From: an uncultured Latescibacterota bacterium
GTDB lineage: Bacteria > Latescibacterota > UBA2968 > UBA8231
Direction of reading: 5' to 3'
Assembly: GCA_958295495.1 (NCBI GenBank)
Contig: OY282352.1
Location: 1,426,001 to 1,490,000, forward strand
Length of the DNA stretch: 64,000 bases
Position numbers and translations under genes: made by a program. Each line of letters starts with the position of its first letter. Within the stretch, counting starts at the first letter, position 1. The notes beneath the pieces are model-generated. The model had not been told where the DNA came from and did not search any database. It was given only the letters and a program-made list of their open reading frames with translations. Below are positions 26,337 through 35,815 of the stretch, in pieces.

Positions 26337-27365
26337 TCAAGCGTCTTCGGCTCGCGGTCCCACCAATTCCTCCCCGTAAGCGAACAAAAGCGGCGTGCCG
26401 CCAGTGTGGACGAAGACGATGTTTTCGCTGGTGCGGAAACGCCCTTGGCGCACCTGATCGATCAGGCAGGCCAATCCCTTGCCCGAATAGGTGGGATCGA
26501 CGAAGATGCCCTCGCTTTGGGCGAGGAGGCGGATGCTGTCGAGCGTGGCGCGGTCCAAATGGCCGAAGCCCAAGCCGACGTACTCATCGGTCACGGCGAT
26601 GCGCTCCGGGTCGGGCGCGCATTCGAGGCCGAGGTGGGCTGCGGCTTCCGCGGCGGATTGCGCGATGCGCTCAGACACCCCTTCGCGCTGGCCCATCTTG
26701 CTCTGGGGAGTGCCGAGGAAGCGGGCGGCGCGCCCCAAGAGGGAAAAGCCGGCTACCAGCCCGGCCAAGCTGGTTCCTCCCGACCCTACTACCAAGTCGT
26801 CGGCTTGGATGCCGGCGGCACGCAGTTGGGTTTCGATTTCCAATGCACATTGGATATAGGCAACGCGCGACAACAGCCCAGACAGGCCGGTGAAAGGCTT
26901 GTGTCCTTCTGCCTTGAGCCGCTCCACTTCCTCGGCTATGGTTGCGCCGATGCCCTCGGGCGGAGCAAAGCGGATGCGCGTCCCGCATAGCTGGTCTAAA
27001 AGGTAGTTGCCTTGAACTGGCGACTTGCGCCCCATGATGGAATCGTCTTCGCGCAGGACGACGACGCCCTTGAGGCCGAGCTGGGCGCAGGCCGCGGCGA
27101 ATTGACGGCAGTGATTGGACTGGACGACCGCGCTCAGCACGACCGCATCGCACCCTTGGGCCGTGGCCTCGGCGAGGGTGAATTCGAGGTAGCGGGACTT
27201 GTTGCCGCCAAAGGCGAGGCCAGTCAGATCGTCGCGCTTGATCCAGACCTGCGGCCCCCCGAGCGCGGCCGACAGCCGCGGACAATGCTGCAAGGGCGTT
27301 GGCAAATGCGTCAGGCGGTGGCGGGGTTGCGCGTCAATGGCGCGTTGGATCACTTGGAGGTCCAT
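26337..27365 (-). CDS. D-cysteine desulfhydrase / ACC deaminase-family PLP enzyme
   Basis: 342 residues from ATG 27365, chosen for its AAGGAAC site and because the family starts with this TPLQ...P segment. The PLP-binding Lys is K56 in LAFGGNKSRYLEF; the substrate-side SNH is in VVQSNHCRQFAAA; the phosphate loop is GSGGTSLAGLV; the end HTGGTPLLFAYGEEL is typical. It would cleave D-cysteine or a related beta-substituted amino acid to pyruvate, ammonia and sulfide, or act as an ACC deaminase; the sequence alone does not separate these. Fold-type II, cytoplasmic. A remnant of a second copy's tail is at 23249. Confidence 0.85.
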   Translation of the reverse strand: MDLQVIQRAIDAQPRHRLTHLPTPLQHCPRLSAALGGPQVWIKRDDLTGLAFGGNKSRYLEFTLAEATAQGCDAVVLSAVVQSNHCRQFAAACAQLGLKGVVVLREDDSIMGRKSPVQGNYLLDQLCGTRIRFAPPEGIGATIAEEVERLKAEGHKPFTGLSGLLSRVAYIQCALEIETQLRAAGIQADDLVVGSGGTSLAGLVAGFSLLGRAARFLGTPQSKMGQREGVSERIAQSAAEAAAHLGLECAPDPERIAVTDEYVGLGFGHLDRATLDSIRLLAQSEGIFVDPTYSGKGLACLIDQVRQGRFRTSENIVFVHTGGTPLLFAYGEELVGPRAEDA

Positions 27366-27424
27366 GGTTGTTCCTTGTAAAGCAGCGAATTGGAATAAAG
27401 TGGGACCATTCTCTTTAGTCGTCC

Positions 27425-28585
27425 CTATTTCCACAAATGGCAGCAAGTGCCAATCCATTCGAGATGGGCGCGGCGGATGAGGCCATAGTTGTAGAAGGCG
27501 TACCCATTGACACCGGCTTGGCCGAGCGCGGTCAGGTGGGCACCGAGCGCGTCGCCGTCGGCGAATCCTCCCGGGTGGACGATGGCACTCAGGCCGGTAT
27601 CAGCCGGGAATTCGCCGCGCAGGGTGCGGACGCTGTCCGGCTCGCCGCCCACGCCGGCGTTGACCATGTACACGTTGCGGAGGACGCGATCCGAATCGAG
27701 CCCGTTGACAATCCGGTCGCGGCTCCCGAAGAACGAGGCGCGTGCGCCCGCTTGACCAGCGATGGCAACGGCTTCCTCCACCAGCGAAGTCGCCGTTTCG
27801 ACGCGGGCGTCGAGAAAGGTCTGCAAGCGGCCGGAAAAAGCGGCGGCGAGGCGTTCGGCGCTCGGGGGCCGCAGGTCTTGCGGGGTAGGCTCAGACGCGA
27901 GTTCGCGGGCGAGGAACTCGGCCACATCTGCGCGAAAGTGCTCCCCGTCCAAGCCGAGGGCACCGGCCCGCTGCAAGCAGTGCCGACAGTAGCACAGCCC
28001 CATCAACAGCTCGCAGAAGGGCGCGATCTTTACGCCGACCTTGGGATTGCGGAACCCGTAGCTGAAGTGCAGGTAGCCCAGCGATTCGAGGTGGAACTCG
28101 TCCGGCTGGAACTGCGCGGCTATATCGCGGCAGAGTGCGTGAGCGTAGTCGCGCACCAAGGGACTGGCCGGGCATAGTTGGGCGAAGTTGCTGTGCCCAA
28201 AGGGATCGCGCTTGGCCGCATCTGGATAGCGCTGGGGCAAGTAGTGGTTGTAGTTGAAAACCAGCCAACTCGTCAGGTCGAGGCTGCGCTCCCTGATTTT
28301 ATCCGCGATCCGGCGCATGTAATCCGGGTCATCGACGACGTTGCTGATCAGGGGTGAGATTGGGCTTTCTTCGTAAAAGGCGGCGGACGGCTGGAAGTAG
28401 ATCGCACCTTCTTCTCCCCAGTAGAGAGGCCGCCGGGGATTGTGCGGCAAAAAATACGTCGATACGTGGTAGCTCTGGGCGAGGCTGACGCTGTTGAGGC
28501 CGGCTGTGTGGGCGATGGTGTCTAGGGCTGAGTCAATCCCTTCGTCCGTCAAGTCCCAAGGGTACGTGTATATGGTTGCTCGCAT
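27425..28585 (-). CDS. Hypothetical TIM-barrel-like protein
   Basis: 386 residues from ATG 28585 (an ATG at 28594 is an alternative). Features: an opening MRATIYTYPWDLTDEGIDSA typical of a first barrel strand, repeated aromatic strands, a conserved-looking acidic site FHLESLGYLHFSYG (Glu 167), and a cysteine cluster GLCYCRHC (about 197-203). The end HPGGFADGDAL ... GYAFYNYGLI fits the last barrel strands. This layout is seen in glycoside-hydrolase-like proteins of Planctomycetes and Poribacteria, but I cannot name the family. Follows the D-cysteine desulfhydrase gene's orientation and abuts the defence island. Confidence 0.55.
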   Translation of the reverse strand: MRATIYTYPWDLTDEGIDSALDTIAHTAGLNSVSLAQSYHVSTYFLPHNPRRPLYWGEEGAIYFQPSAAFYEESPISPLISNVVDDPDYMRRIADKIRERSLDLTSWLVFNYNHYLPQRYPDAAKRDPFGHSNFAQLCPASPLVRDYAHALCRDIAAQFQPDEFHLESLGYLHFSYGFRNPKVGVKIAPFCELLMGLCYCRHCLQRAGALGLDGEHFRADVAEFLARELASEPTPQDLRPPSAERLAAAFSGRLQTFLDARVETATSLVEEAVAIAGQAGARASFFGSRDRIVNGLDSDRVLRNVYMVNAGVGGEPDSVRTLRGEFPADTGLSAIVHPGGFADGDALGAHLTALGQAGVNGYAFYNYGLIRRAHLEWIGTCCHLWK

Positions 28586-28598
28586 GGGCGTCATCCGC

Positions 28599-30200
28599 TC
28601 ACATTCCCCACACCGCGACCGGCGTGCCGCCTTCGGTTTCCTCGCGGCGATACACCTTGTCGTCCCACGACGTGCCCTCGGTGCGGTCGAAGAGCACGAG
28701 ATGCCCCTCCGCCGCCGCGCAACGATCCATGTAGGCGCGCGTCTGCTCAAGCCCTTCGCGCAGCGTCCGCGCCAACCCCCCATGCAGCACCTTGCACTCG
28801 ATGACGACCTTTTGCAGCCGGCCAGTAGCCCCCCCCACCGGCCACACCAACAGCAAGTCCGTCCGCCGCCGACCCAAGCCATACTCGCGCTCAATCCGCC
28901 CGCCGCTGTTGACGACGCGCTGCAAAAACGCTTGTAGCAGTAACTGCGGACCGGCCTCCTTGTACTGGAACCGCTCCACCCAGTGCTCGGAGTGCTCGCG
29001 GAAGAATGCTTGGAACGCGGCCAGCAGCTTGCCCACCTGCAAAACGCCGTCTTCACCCACATACCAAGCCGGGTCGTGATGAATCGACATTTGTTGGGTC
29101 GTCCAAGTCAGGTCTCGGGGGATCACCTCGCGGTAGAGGGGGTTGGCGATGGCGACGGGGCCGTCCTGTGCCAACAGACCTAAGTCGCGCACGTATTGTA
29201 GATCATCGGCGGCCAGCGCGCCGGCGTCAGTGCCGCTCAGCAGCGGTTCGACCACCCGGCGCACCCGTTCCTCTTGGAGCTTGTCGGTGAGCTGATCAAG
29301 GTGCGTCTCGCGGCGCAGGATCAACTGCTCGCGGGCGTCTTGGATGGCATCGGCGGGGATCGCCCGGCCCCGGTCGCGCCCGGGCTTGTTCCTGAAGCAG
29401 GCTTCATAGGCCAGCGCGTTGACCAGCCACGGCTGGCCTTGGGTCAGCTCCCAGACGTCGCGCCGCGCCGCAGCCGTGAACGGTTGGCCGGTCTCTGCGG
29501 TGTGCTGCCCTAGCAGGGACTCGACGTCGGCGCGGGAGAAGTCCCCCAAGCGCAACGACTCGGCGCGAATGTTGAACGCGCTGCCGCCGGCGATGATGGC
29601 ATTTTCAGCGGACGAGCGGATGCGATAGTCGCGCACATCGCGCACCCCACACAGGATCACGCTCTGGGGGAAGCGGCGCGGGCGGTCGGGATAGCCAGCG
29701 CGCAGTTGCCGCAGCACCGCCAGCAGGCTGTCGCCGATCAGCGCGTCGATCTCGTCGATCATCAGCACCAGTGGCTTGGCGTCCGACTCGGCCCAGCGAG
29801 CAAGGGTCTCCCCGAGCGCATCGTTGGGACCAGCGTCGTCGAGGATACCGGGCCAGATGTCAGCGACGAACAAGTCATCAAGCGCGTGGCGCGCCCCGCG
29901 AGCCAGCGCACTGAGAATCGCCCGCATAGCTGCGGCCACGTCCTCCCGCGCCGACTGGCCGGTCTCGACGTTGACGTAGGCACAGCGGAACTCGCCTCCG
30001 GCGTTGAGATCGTCCCTCAGTGCCAAGAGCGCCGAGGTCTTGCCCGTCTGACGCGGCGCGTGGAGGACGAAATACTTTTCCTGCCGGATGAGCAGCAGGA
30101 GGTCTGCAACGTCGAGCCGCGCCAAGGGCGGGATGTGGTAGTGCATCTCCGCCTTGATGGGGCCGGCGGTGTTGAAGAAACGCATGGCTGTTGTCGTCAT
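28599..30200 (-). CDS. AAA ATPase with C-terminal PD-(D/E)XK nuclease domain, copy 1
   Basis: 533 residues. Walker A HAPRQTGKTSALLAL (about 48-60), Walker B LVLMIDEIDAL (about 144-153), sensor-type CGVRDVRDYR, then a helical/winged-helix middle. The C-terminal nuclease core is RRRTDLLLVWP ... VVIECKVLH (D448, E468, K470). Architecture is that of the DUF1703/AAA-like ATPase-nuclease group in defence islands and mobile elements. Nearly identical to the next gene except residues about 96-131 and one Arg/His change near the C terminus. Encoded directly after its twin and before the TIM-barrel-like gene. Target unknown. Confidence 0.8.
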   Translation of the reverse strand: MTTTAMRFFNTAGPIKAEMHYHIPPLARLDVADLLLLIRQEKYFVLHAPRQTGKTSALLALRDDLNAGGEFRCAYVNVETGQSAREDVAAAMRAILSALARGARHALDDLFVADIWPGILDDAGPNDALGETLARWAESDAKPLVLMIDEIDALIGDSLLAVLRQLRAGYPDRPRRFPQSVILCGVRDVRDYRIRSSAENAIIAGGSAFNIRAESLRLGDFSRADVESLLGQHTAETGQPFTAAARRDVWELTQGQPWLVNALAYEACFRNKPGRDRGRAIPADAIQDAREQLILRRETHLDQLTDKLQEERVRRVVEPLLSGTDAGALAADDLQYVRDLGLLAQDGPVAIANPLYREVIPRDLTWTTQQMSIHHDPAWYVGEDGVLQVGKLLAAFQAFFREHSEHWVERFQYKEAGPQLLLQAFLQRVVNSGGRIEREYGLGRRRTDLLLVWPVGGATGRLQKVVIECKVLHGGLARTLREGLEQTRAYMDRCAAAEGHLVLFDRTEGTSWDDKVYRREETEGGTPVAVWGM

Positions 30201-30241
30201 CTGTTGAGACTCCTATCTGGACTCAATTGAGTCTCAGCTTG
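28599..30241. repeat. Direct repeat unit 1 (partner 30318-31960)
   Basis: Whole-gene tandem duplication offset by 1,719 bases. It starts exactly at the stop codon of the ATPase gene and ends about 40 bases upstream of its ATG, inside a copy of the last codons of the DUF499 gene (KLRLN stop). The spacer between units (30,242-30,317) is unrelated. Confidence 0.85.
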
Positions 30242-30317
30242 ATAGCTTGCCTCAAAATTGCGCCAGCCGGCTAAAAACCGACCGACTCACAGGTTCCGGC
30301 ACCGTTTGGTCCGGCAA

Positions 30318-31919
30318 TCACATTCCCCACACCGCGACCGGCGTGCCGCCTTCGGTTTCCTCGCGGTGATACACCTTGTCGTCCCACGACGTGCCCTCGG
30401 TGCGGTCAAAGAGCACGAGATGCCCCTCCGCCGCCGCGCAACGATCCATGTAGGCGCGCGTCTGCTCAAGCCCTTCGCGCAACGTCCGCGCCAACCCCCC
30501 ATGCAGCACCTTGCACTCAATGACGACCTTTTGCAGCCGGCCAGTAGCCCCCCCCACCGGCCACACCAACAGCAAGTCCGTCCGCCGCCGACCCAAGCCA
30601 TACTCGCGCTCAATCCGCCCGCCGCTGTTGACGACGCGCTGTAAAAACGCTTGTAGCAGTAACTGCGGACCGGCCTCCTTGTACTGGAACCGCTCCACCC
30701 AGTGCTCGGAGTGCTCGCGGAAGAATGCTTGGAACGCGGCCAGCAGCTTGCCCACCTGCAAAACGCCGTCCTCCCCCACATACCAAGCCGGGTCGTGATG
30801 AATCGACATTTGTTGGGTCGTCCAAGTCAGGTCCCGGGGGATCACCTCGCGGTAGAGGGGGTTGGCGATGGCGACGGGGCCGTCCTGTGCCAACAGACCC
30901 AAGTCGCGCACGTATTGTAGATCATCGGCGGCCAGCGCGCCGGCGTCAGTGCCGCTCAGCAGCGGTTCGACCACCCGGCGCACCCGTTCCTCTTGGAGCT
31001 TGTCGGTGAGCTGATCGAGGTGCGTCTCGCGGCGCAGGATCAACTGCTCGCGGGCGTCTTGGATGGCATCGGCGGGGATCGCCCGGCCCCGGTCGCGCCC
31101 GGGCTTGTTCCTGAAGCAGGCTTCATAGGCCAGCGCGTTGACCAGCCACGGCTGGCCTTGGGTCAGCTCCCAGACGTCGCGCCGCGCCGCAGCCGTGAAC
31201 GGTTGGCCGGTCTCTGCGGTGTGCTGCCCCAGCAGGGACTCGACGTCGGCGCGGGAGAAGTCCCCCAAGCGCAACGACTCGGCGCGAATGTTGAACGCGC
31301 TGCCGCCAGCGATGATGGCATTTTCAGCGGACGAGCGGATGCGATAGTCGCGCACATCGCGCACCCCACACAGGATCACGCTCTGGGGGAAGCGGCGCGG
31401 GCGGTCGGGATAGCCAGCGCGCAATTGCCGCAGCACCGCTAGCAGGCTGTCGCCGATCAGCGCGTCGATCTCGTCGATCATCAGCACCAGCGGCTTGGCG
31501 TCCGACTCGGCCCAGCGAGCCAACGTCCCTCGGAGCGCATCGTGCGGGCCGAATGCCTCAAAGGCATCGAGACTTGTCTTCCCGAGGGTCGGGTCGTTCA
31601 AAACGTACTCCGCCTCCGAGGCCATCTGACCGAATATGGCCCGCATAGCTGCGGCCACATCCTCCCGCGCCGACTGGCCGGTCTCGACGTTGACGTAGGC
31701 ACAGCGGAACTCGCCTCCGGCGTTGAGATCGTCCCTCAGTGCCAAGAGCGCCGAGGTCTTGCCCGTCTGACGCGGCGCGTGGAGGACGAAATACTTTTCC
31801 TGCCGGATGAGCAACAGGAGGTCTGCAACATCGAGCCGCGCTAGGGGCGGGATGTGGTAGTGCATCTCCGCCTTGATGGGGCCGGCGGTGTTGAAGAAAC
31901 GCATGGCTGTTGTCGTCAT
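30318..31919 (-). CDS. AAA ATPase with C-terminal PD-(D/E)XK nuclease domain, copy 2
   Basis: 533 residues with the same Walker A, Walker B and nuclease residues as copy 1 (D448, E468, K470). Its cassette at residues about 96-131 (FGQMASEAEYVLNDP ... FGPHDALRG) differs completely from copy 1 (LSALARGARHALDDL ... GPNDALGE) but has the same length. The ATG at 31919 lies 23 bases after the DUF499 stop, so this copy is probably the original, co-transcribed with DUF499. Confidence 0.8.
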   Translation of the reverse strand: MTTTAMRFFNTAGPIKAEMHYHIPPLARLDVADLLLLIRQEKYFVLHAPRQTGKTSALLALRDDLNAGGEFRCAYVNVETGQSAREDVAAAMRAIFGQMASEAEYVLNDPTLGKTSLDAFEAFGPHDALRGTLARWAESDAKPLVLMIDEIDALIGDSLLAVLRQLRAGYPDRPRRFPQSVILCGVRDVRDYRIRSSAENAIIAGGSAFNIRAESLRLGDFSRADVESLLGQHTAETGQPFTAAARRDVWELTQGQPWLVNALAYEACFRNKPGRDRGRAIPADAIQDAREQLILRRETHLDQLTDKLQEERVRRVVEPLLSGTDAGALAADDLQYVRDLGLLAQDGPVAIANPLYREVIPRDLTWTTQQMSIHHDPAWYVGEDGVLQVGKLLAAFQAFFREHSEHWVERFQYKEAGPQLLLQAFLQRVVNSGGRIEREYGLGRRRTDLLLVWPVGGATGRLQKVVIECKVLHGGLARTLREGLEQTRAYMDRCAAAEGHLVLFDRTEGTSWDDKVYHREETEGGTPVAVWGM

Positions 31920-31960
31920 CTGTTGAGACTCCTAGCTGGCCTCAATTGAGTCTCAGTTTG
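30318..31960. repeat. Direct repeat unit 2 (partner 28599-30241)
   Basis: Second unit of the 1.64-kb duplication. Outside the 108-base cassette (31,527-31,634 here; 29,808-29,915 in unit 1) only scattered single-base differences are visible. The upstream edge overlaps the true DUF499 3' end and includes the palindrome CTCAATTGAG, a possible operator. Confidence 0.85.
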
Positions 31961-34900
31961 TCGGACACTTGCGAGAGCAACTCATTGATCTTTTCCACCG
32001 CCTCCGGGTTGGGAGTGGTTTCCCCACCGAACTCAATGCGGACGTTGAACTTGAGGGCATGGCCGATGGCGGCCTTGGCGATGTCGGGAATCTGATCTGC
32101 CAAATCTTGGATGCCGTTGGCTTCGAGGACCTCTTCGGCCATGAGGAGTCCCCGTGGTTTGGGAACAGGGGGCTCCTCGCGTACTGTGGAGGGTACCTGG
32201 AGGATCACTTGCTGGGCACTAGCCAGGTCGCACGGCCACACGGTGATTTCATTGCTCAGCTCGAGCCAGCGCGCCCGGATACCATCTTCTATTGCCGACT
32301 TCACCGTGGACCAAGGCAAATTGACGCCCCGCTTGGTCGATAGCCCACTGGCAATGGCGAGGGCGTTGGTCTTGCTGTCTTGCCAAGCATCGGGGATTGA
32401 CTTAGCCATCAACTCGTCCACTTCAATCCGCTCGGGTGGCGGCCTTAATATCGCCGCGGCGCTGAGCACTCCAGCAGGGACTGGCTCCTTCAGGATAGAG
32501 GCTGGTCCGCTCGTCAACCACACTAGTCCCTGCTCAATGGCTTGTGAGATCGCTATATGTACATTCGCTGGTTCGCATTTCGGAATCTCTAAAATCTCTT
32601 CGTAGCCCTCTCTAGGCAGGCTCACGGTGTACCCGCCGGCGAAATAGTCGTACGCGTCTTGGACGCTGATCGCCGCAGCCGACCAAAGCCCCGGAAGTTT
32701 CTGATATTCGAGCAGGTCGGGCGCGAGGTTGCTCAGGGTGGTCGCTTTGGGCCGCAGCACCTCCAGCCCTGAGTCCTTGAGGGCTGGCTCGTCGATAGTC
32801 GTGCGCCAGAATGTCCTAGCGGTGCGGTCTGGGCGCACGACTTGCGCCACCCAGATTCCCTGCTGAACTCCTTGCACGACCGTATCCAGAATTTCTTTCT
32901 GGCGCAGCATTTTGGGCAGCTTGGAAAACTGGGCGAAGGCACCGACCAGATCCTTGACGCGGCGGGAATGCTCCCCCTCGCGCCACAAGTCGTAGGGGCC
33001 GCCCGGCATCATCGCCTCTGCACTGATGGCGGTTTCCTGAATGCGCGCTCGCGGGTCGGCCTTGATGGTGGTGAACAAGGGTGCGTCCGTCACTACGACT
33101 TTGAAGGCGTGGATTTCGTTGCTCTCGTTGACGGTGACAACCACGGAGTACGCTTGCCTGATGGCCTCCGGGATGCGCCTTCTCGCCGACTCTGTTTCAT
33201 TGGCCAGCATCTGCTCGCGGATCGGATCGATTGGCTGGTCCTTGAGTTGGTCGCGGACCTCCTCCCAACCCAGATACTCCCGCACCCGTGTGCGCGCTGC
33301 ATCAAGACCGTCCCGGGAAGGAACGGCGAGGACGATGGCGTTGCGATAGACGCGAGGGCGATCAGATGCGGTCGTCTCGTCGATGAACCGCTTGGCTTCG
33401 GCGCTTGGTTTGCCGGACTCCGAGGCCGCTTGCGGGCCGAGGATGCCGTAGTGGAACTCGCCATCGTCGGCGATGTCGCGCGGTCTTTGCGGCAGGTTGT
33501 GGACCTTTGCGCCAGCCGCGGACGCGCCCGAGGTGAGGGTCTTCTGTTTCTCAATGGCATTGATGATCTGTGATTCCACGAGAGTGGGCGACACCCGGGT
33601 ATTGCAGGCATCGTGGTGCATCTGCCGCAGGTTGGGGCGATTGCCCAGCCGCCACGCCTTGGGCAAGTCCGTTTCTCCCGGGGCGACCTCCGCCTCGTCG
33701 AGAAACCAAGAGAGTTCCGTCCAGCGACGCAGGGCCTTCTCCAATTCTATTTTGTCTGGCTTGGCCGCTCCGAGCAGCACCATCAGTTCCTGAGTCAGGG
33801 CCTTGTGGCCAATGGGCTGAGAACTTAGAAATACTGCAACAACCGCCTGCTCCACCTGCCGGTTGCCCAAGCCGGTCGTCTCGGACTGAATGGTGCGCGC
33901 CTTGGCTAGCTCACCTTCGAGAATTGGCCGCCATTCTTGGTGCTTGCCGGTGTCCGTGTCAACGCTGGCAAAGGAAGCAAGTTCACCTGCGGCTTCGGCT
34001 AAGTCGTTCTCTTCCGGCTCGTTCAAAAACACATTCGGCCCGACTAGGGGGCTCGCGTCCCACTTCTCGGCATCGCGCAGGGCAATGGCAAACGTCCGCA
34101 GGATGCCCCGGGTGCGCTGGAAGCCGTCGAGTTGGGTCCAGCGGGTATAGAAGATCTCGGTGAGGTCTGGGTGAAAGGGATAGCTGCTCAGGTAGCGCTC
34201 CTCTGCCGTCCCGCGCTCTTTCCGGGTCTGCTCGTCGAGTGCGGCGATGCTGCCCACCACCGCAGTGACGTGCGGGCGGAAAACGCCCAGATCGCGAATC
34301 GACTCGGGCTTAAAAAAGCGACGCCGCAGCACCTCGGCCACATCCTCCTTGCTCACCGGACTGGCGTCTTCTTCCATCTGGCGGCCAAAAATTTCGGACA
34401 CGTCTCGCAGCAGTTCGTTGCCAAAGGCGTCGTGCTTCTTCGGGTCGGAGGCGAGCAGCGAGGCCACCATGGCGCAACGGTCCACTTTTACCACCGCTTG
34501 CGTGAGGTACTGGAAAAAGCTGATCAAGCGTCCGCGCGACTTAGGGGCGGTTTCGACCTGAGCGCGGATATACATCAACACCTCGTCGAGAAGCACTAGC
34601 GTCGAAAGGTCGTCTTGTTGCGGCTTTGACAGCAGCTCCACCACTAGCGGTTCCGCTGGCGGGGTGTCGCGCTCGGCGTCTTTGCCGTCGGCGTGAATGA
34701 GCTTGAGACCGTCCGCCCCTGCCAGTTGAAAGGCGAGAATGCTCCACGGATGCTTGAGCATCCTGACCGTGCCGTCGGGTCCCGGGGTCTCGACGCCCTT
34801 CTCCAAGTCGATCTTGTCGAAGCACAGCGCCGCGACCCGGGCCTTGGGTGCCTTGAAGCCGATATGCGCCTCAAACTCCTTTACCGCTGGCAGGTCGGGC

Positions 34901-35229
34901 AGCGCGGCCGGGTCGTGGACTAGGTGCCTGAGCGCGATGAGCGTATGGGTTTTGCCGCCGCCGTAGTTGACCGCGAGCTTCCGGTACGCCTTGTCGCTTG
35001 TACCGGCCAAGCGCCGGGCCACGTCTTTGACCAGTTCTCGCAGATTGTAGGTGGGATAGGTGAGGGCGAAGAACTCGGCGGGATGCTCGTACACTGGCCG
35101 CTGGCCCTTCTGCATGATCACGTCGTACAAGTCGGCGGCGAATACGGCCAGCGAGAGTTCGCCCGTCTTTAGGTCGTCGCGCAGTTGCACGACCTCGTGC
35201 CAAGGTTTATGGGGGAGCTTTCGCGTCAT
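31942..35229 (-). CDS. DUF499 ATPase of a helicase-methylase-ATPase defence set
   Basis: 1095 residues. Starts with the family segment KPWHEVVQLRDDLKTGELSL; Walker A is LAVNYGGGKTHTLIAL (about 85-100), Walker B STLVLLDEVLMY (about 215), followed by the family phrase FFQYLTQAVVKVDRCAMVAS. The C-terminal part is variable. COG1483/DUF499 ATPases are regular neighbours of DUF1156 methylases and SNF2 helicases in defence islands; all three are present here but separated by other systems. Likely an AAA+ motor in a restriction-like antiviral complex. GC-rich like the helicase and methylase genes. Confidence 0.85.
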   Translation of the reverse strand: MTRKLPHKPWHEVVQLRDDLKTGELSLAVFAADLYDVIMQKGQRPVYEHPAEFFALTYPTYNLRELVKDVARRLAGTSDKAYRKLAVNYGGGKTHTLIALRHLVHDPAALPDLPAVKEFEAHIGFKAPKARVAALCFDKIDLEKGVETPGPDGTVRMLKHPWSILAFQLAGADGLKLIHADGKDAERDTPPAEPLVVELLSKPQQDDLSTLVLLDEVLMYIRAQVETAPKSRGRLISFFQYLTQAVVKVDRCAMVASLLASDPKKHDAFGNELLRDVSEIFGRQMEEDASPVSKEDVAEVLRRRFFKPESIRDLGVFRPHVTAVVGSIAALDEQTRKERGTAEERYLSSYPFHPDLTEIFYTRWTQLDGFQRTRGILRTFAIALRDAEKWDASPLVGPNVFLNEPEENDLAEAAGELASFASVDTDTGKHQEWRPILEGELAKARTIQSETTGLGNRQVEQAVVAVFLSSQPIGHKALTQELMVLLGAAKPDKIELEKALRRWTELSWFLDEAEVAPGETDLPKAWRLGNRPNLRQMHHDACNTRVSPTLVESQIINAIEKQKTLTSGASAAGAKVHNLPQRPRDIADDGEFHYGILGPQAASESGKPSAEAKRFIDETTASDRPRVYRNAIVLAVPSRDGLDAARTRVREYLGWEEVRDQLKDQPIDPIREQMLANETESARRRIPEAIRQAYSVVVTVNESNEIHAFKVVVTDAPLFTTIKADPRARIQETAISAEAMMPGGPYDLWREGEHSRRVKDLVGAFAQFSKLPKMLRQKEILDTVVQGVQQGIWVAQVVRPDRTARTFWRTTIDEPALKDSGLEVLRPKATTLSNLAPDLLEYQKLPGLWSAAAISVQDAYDYFAGGYTVSLPREGYEEILEIPKCEPANVHIAISQAIEQGLVWLTSGPASILKEPVPAGVLSAAAILRPPPERIEVDELMAKSIPDAWQDSKTNALAIASGLSTKRGVNLPWSTVKSAIEDGIRARWLELSNEITVWPCDLASAQQVILQVPSTVREEPPVPKPRGLLMAEEVLEANGIQDLADQIPDIAKAAIGHALKFNVRIEFGGETTPNPEAVEKINELLSQVSDKLRLN

Positions 35230-35251
35230 ATCAAACCTCGTTCAGGTATTT

Positions 35252-35815
35252 TTATATCGCGTCTTTGAGACGCTGGGCAAGGGCACCGAAATCCTCGGGA
35301 CATTTCTTCCGAATCGCTTCAATTCGGCGGGACGCCTCTTCTGCCAAAGGCTTTCGACCACCGCCGGGTTCGTCCGATAAGTTGCGCTCGGCGACAAGCG
35401 GCTCAAAGTACCGTTCCTTGACTTGTATTTCGGCTCGAATGGTCTTCCAATTCCTATCTGCGGGCAAATCCAAGCCCGCGAGGACCCAAGTCTCAATCTC
35501 TTCCCAAGCGTCTGCGGCCAAGAATACCCGAACATCCCCAAATATCGCTTCAATCTCGTCGAGTCTTTGACGCCGTCCTTCCTCGCCATCGCGGTCAACG
35601 CACAGAATGAAGATGTCCATCATTCCTTCATAGCGTTCTACGATTTCCGAAATTCGGTCCGGTTTCATTGCTTCAACAATGCCGCCAAGTCGTGGGGCTT
35701 GGCAAACCCGAATACGTGCCCTTGGCTTACCGATGGATCGCAGAAGCTGGCTGAAGATCGGATTCAGAATGTATTGATCCTTGCGGTCGTCTTCCGGGAT
35801 GATGAGGACTCTCAC
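35252..35815 (-). CDS. TOPRIM-like nuclease candidate paired with an AAA ATPase
   Basis: 187 residues. Starts MRVLIIPEDDRKDQ, an acidic strand end like the first TOPRIM motif (Glu 8), then FILCVDRDGEEGR (DxD), then AWEEIETWVLAGLDL, an order seen in TOPRIM-type proteins (RloB/DUF4276/DUF4435-like) paired with ABC-type ATPases in abortive-infection systems such as PARIS and AbiL. Start overlaps the ATPase stop (35812-35815). The exact family is not certain. Confidence 0.6.
   Translation of the reverse strand: MRVLIIPEDDRKDQYILNPIFSQLLRSIGKPRARIRVCQAPRLGGIVEAMKPDRISEIVERYEGMMDIFILCVDRDGEEGRRQRLDEIEAIFGDVRVFLAADAWEEIETWVLAGLDLPADRNWKTIRAEIQVKERYFEPLVAERNLSDEPGGGRKPLAEEASRRIEAIRKKCPEDFGALAQRLKDAI

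Noticed and set aside
28586..29062. Open reading frame extends the TIM-barrel-like protein upstream into the ATPase gene.
   Set aside because: It is an out-of-frame shadow of the ATPase gene; the barrel protein begins at 28585.
30292..30318. Minus-strand reading IAGPNGAGT resembles the Walker A start of zeta-toxin-like kinases.
   Set aside because: Only nine residues match, the essential Lys is Thr, and a stop follows; too short to call a remnant.
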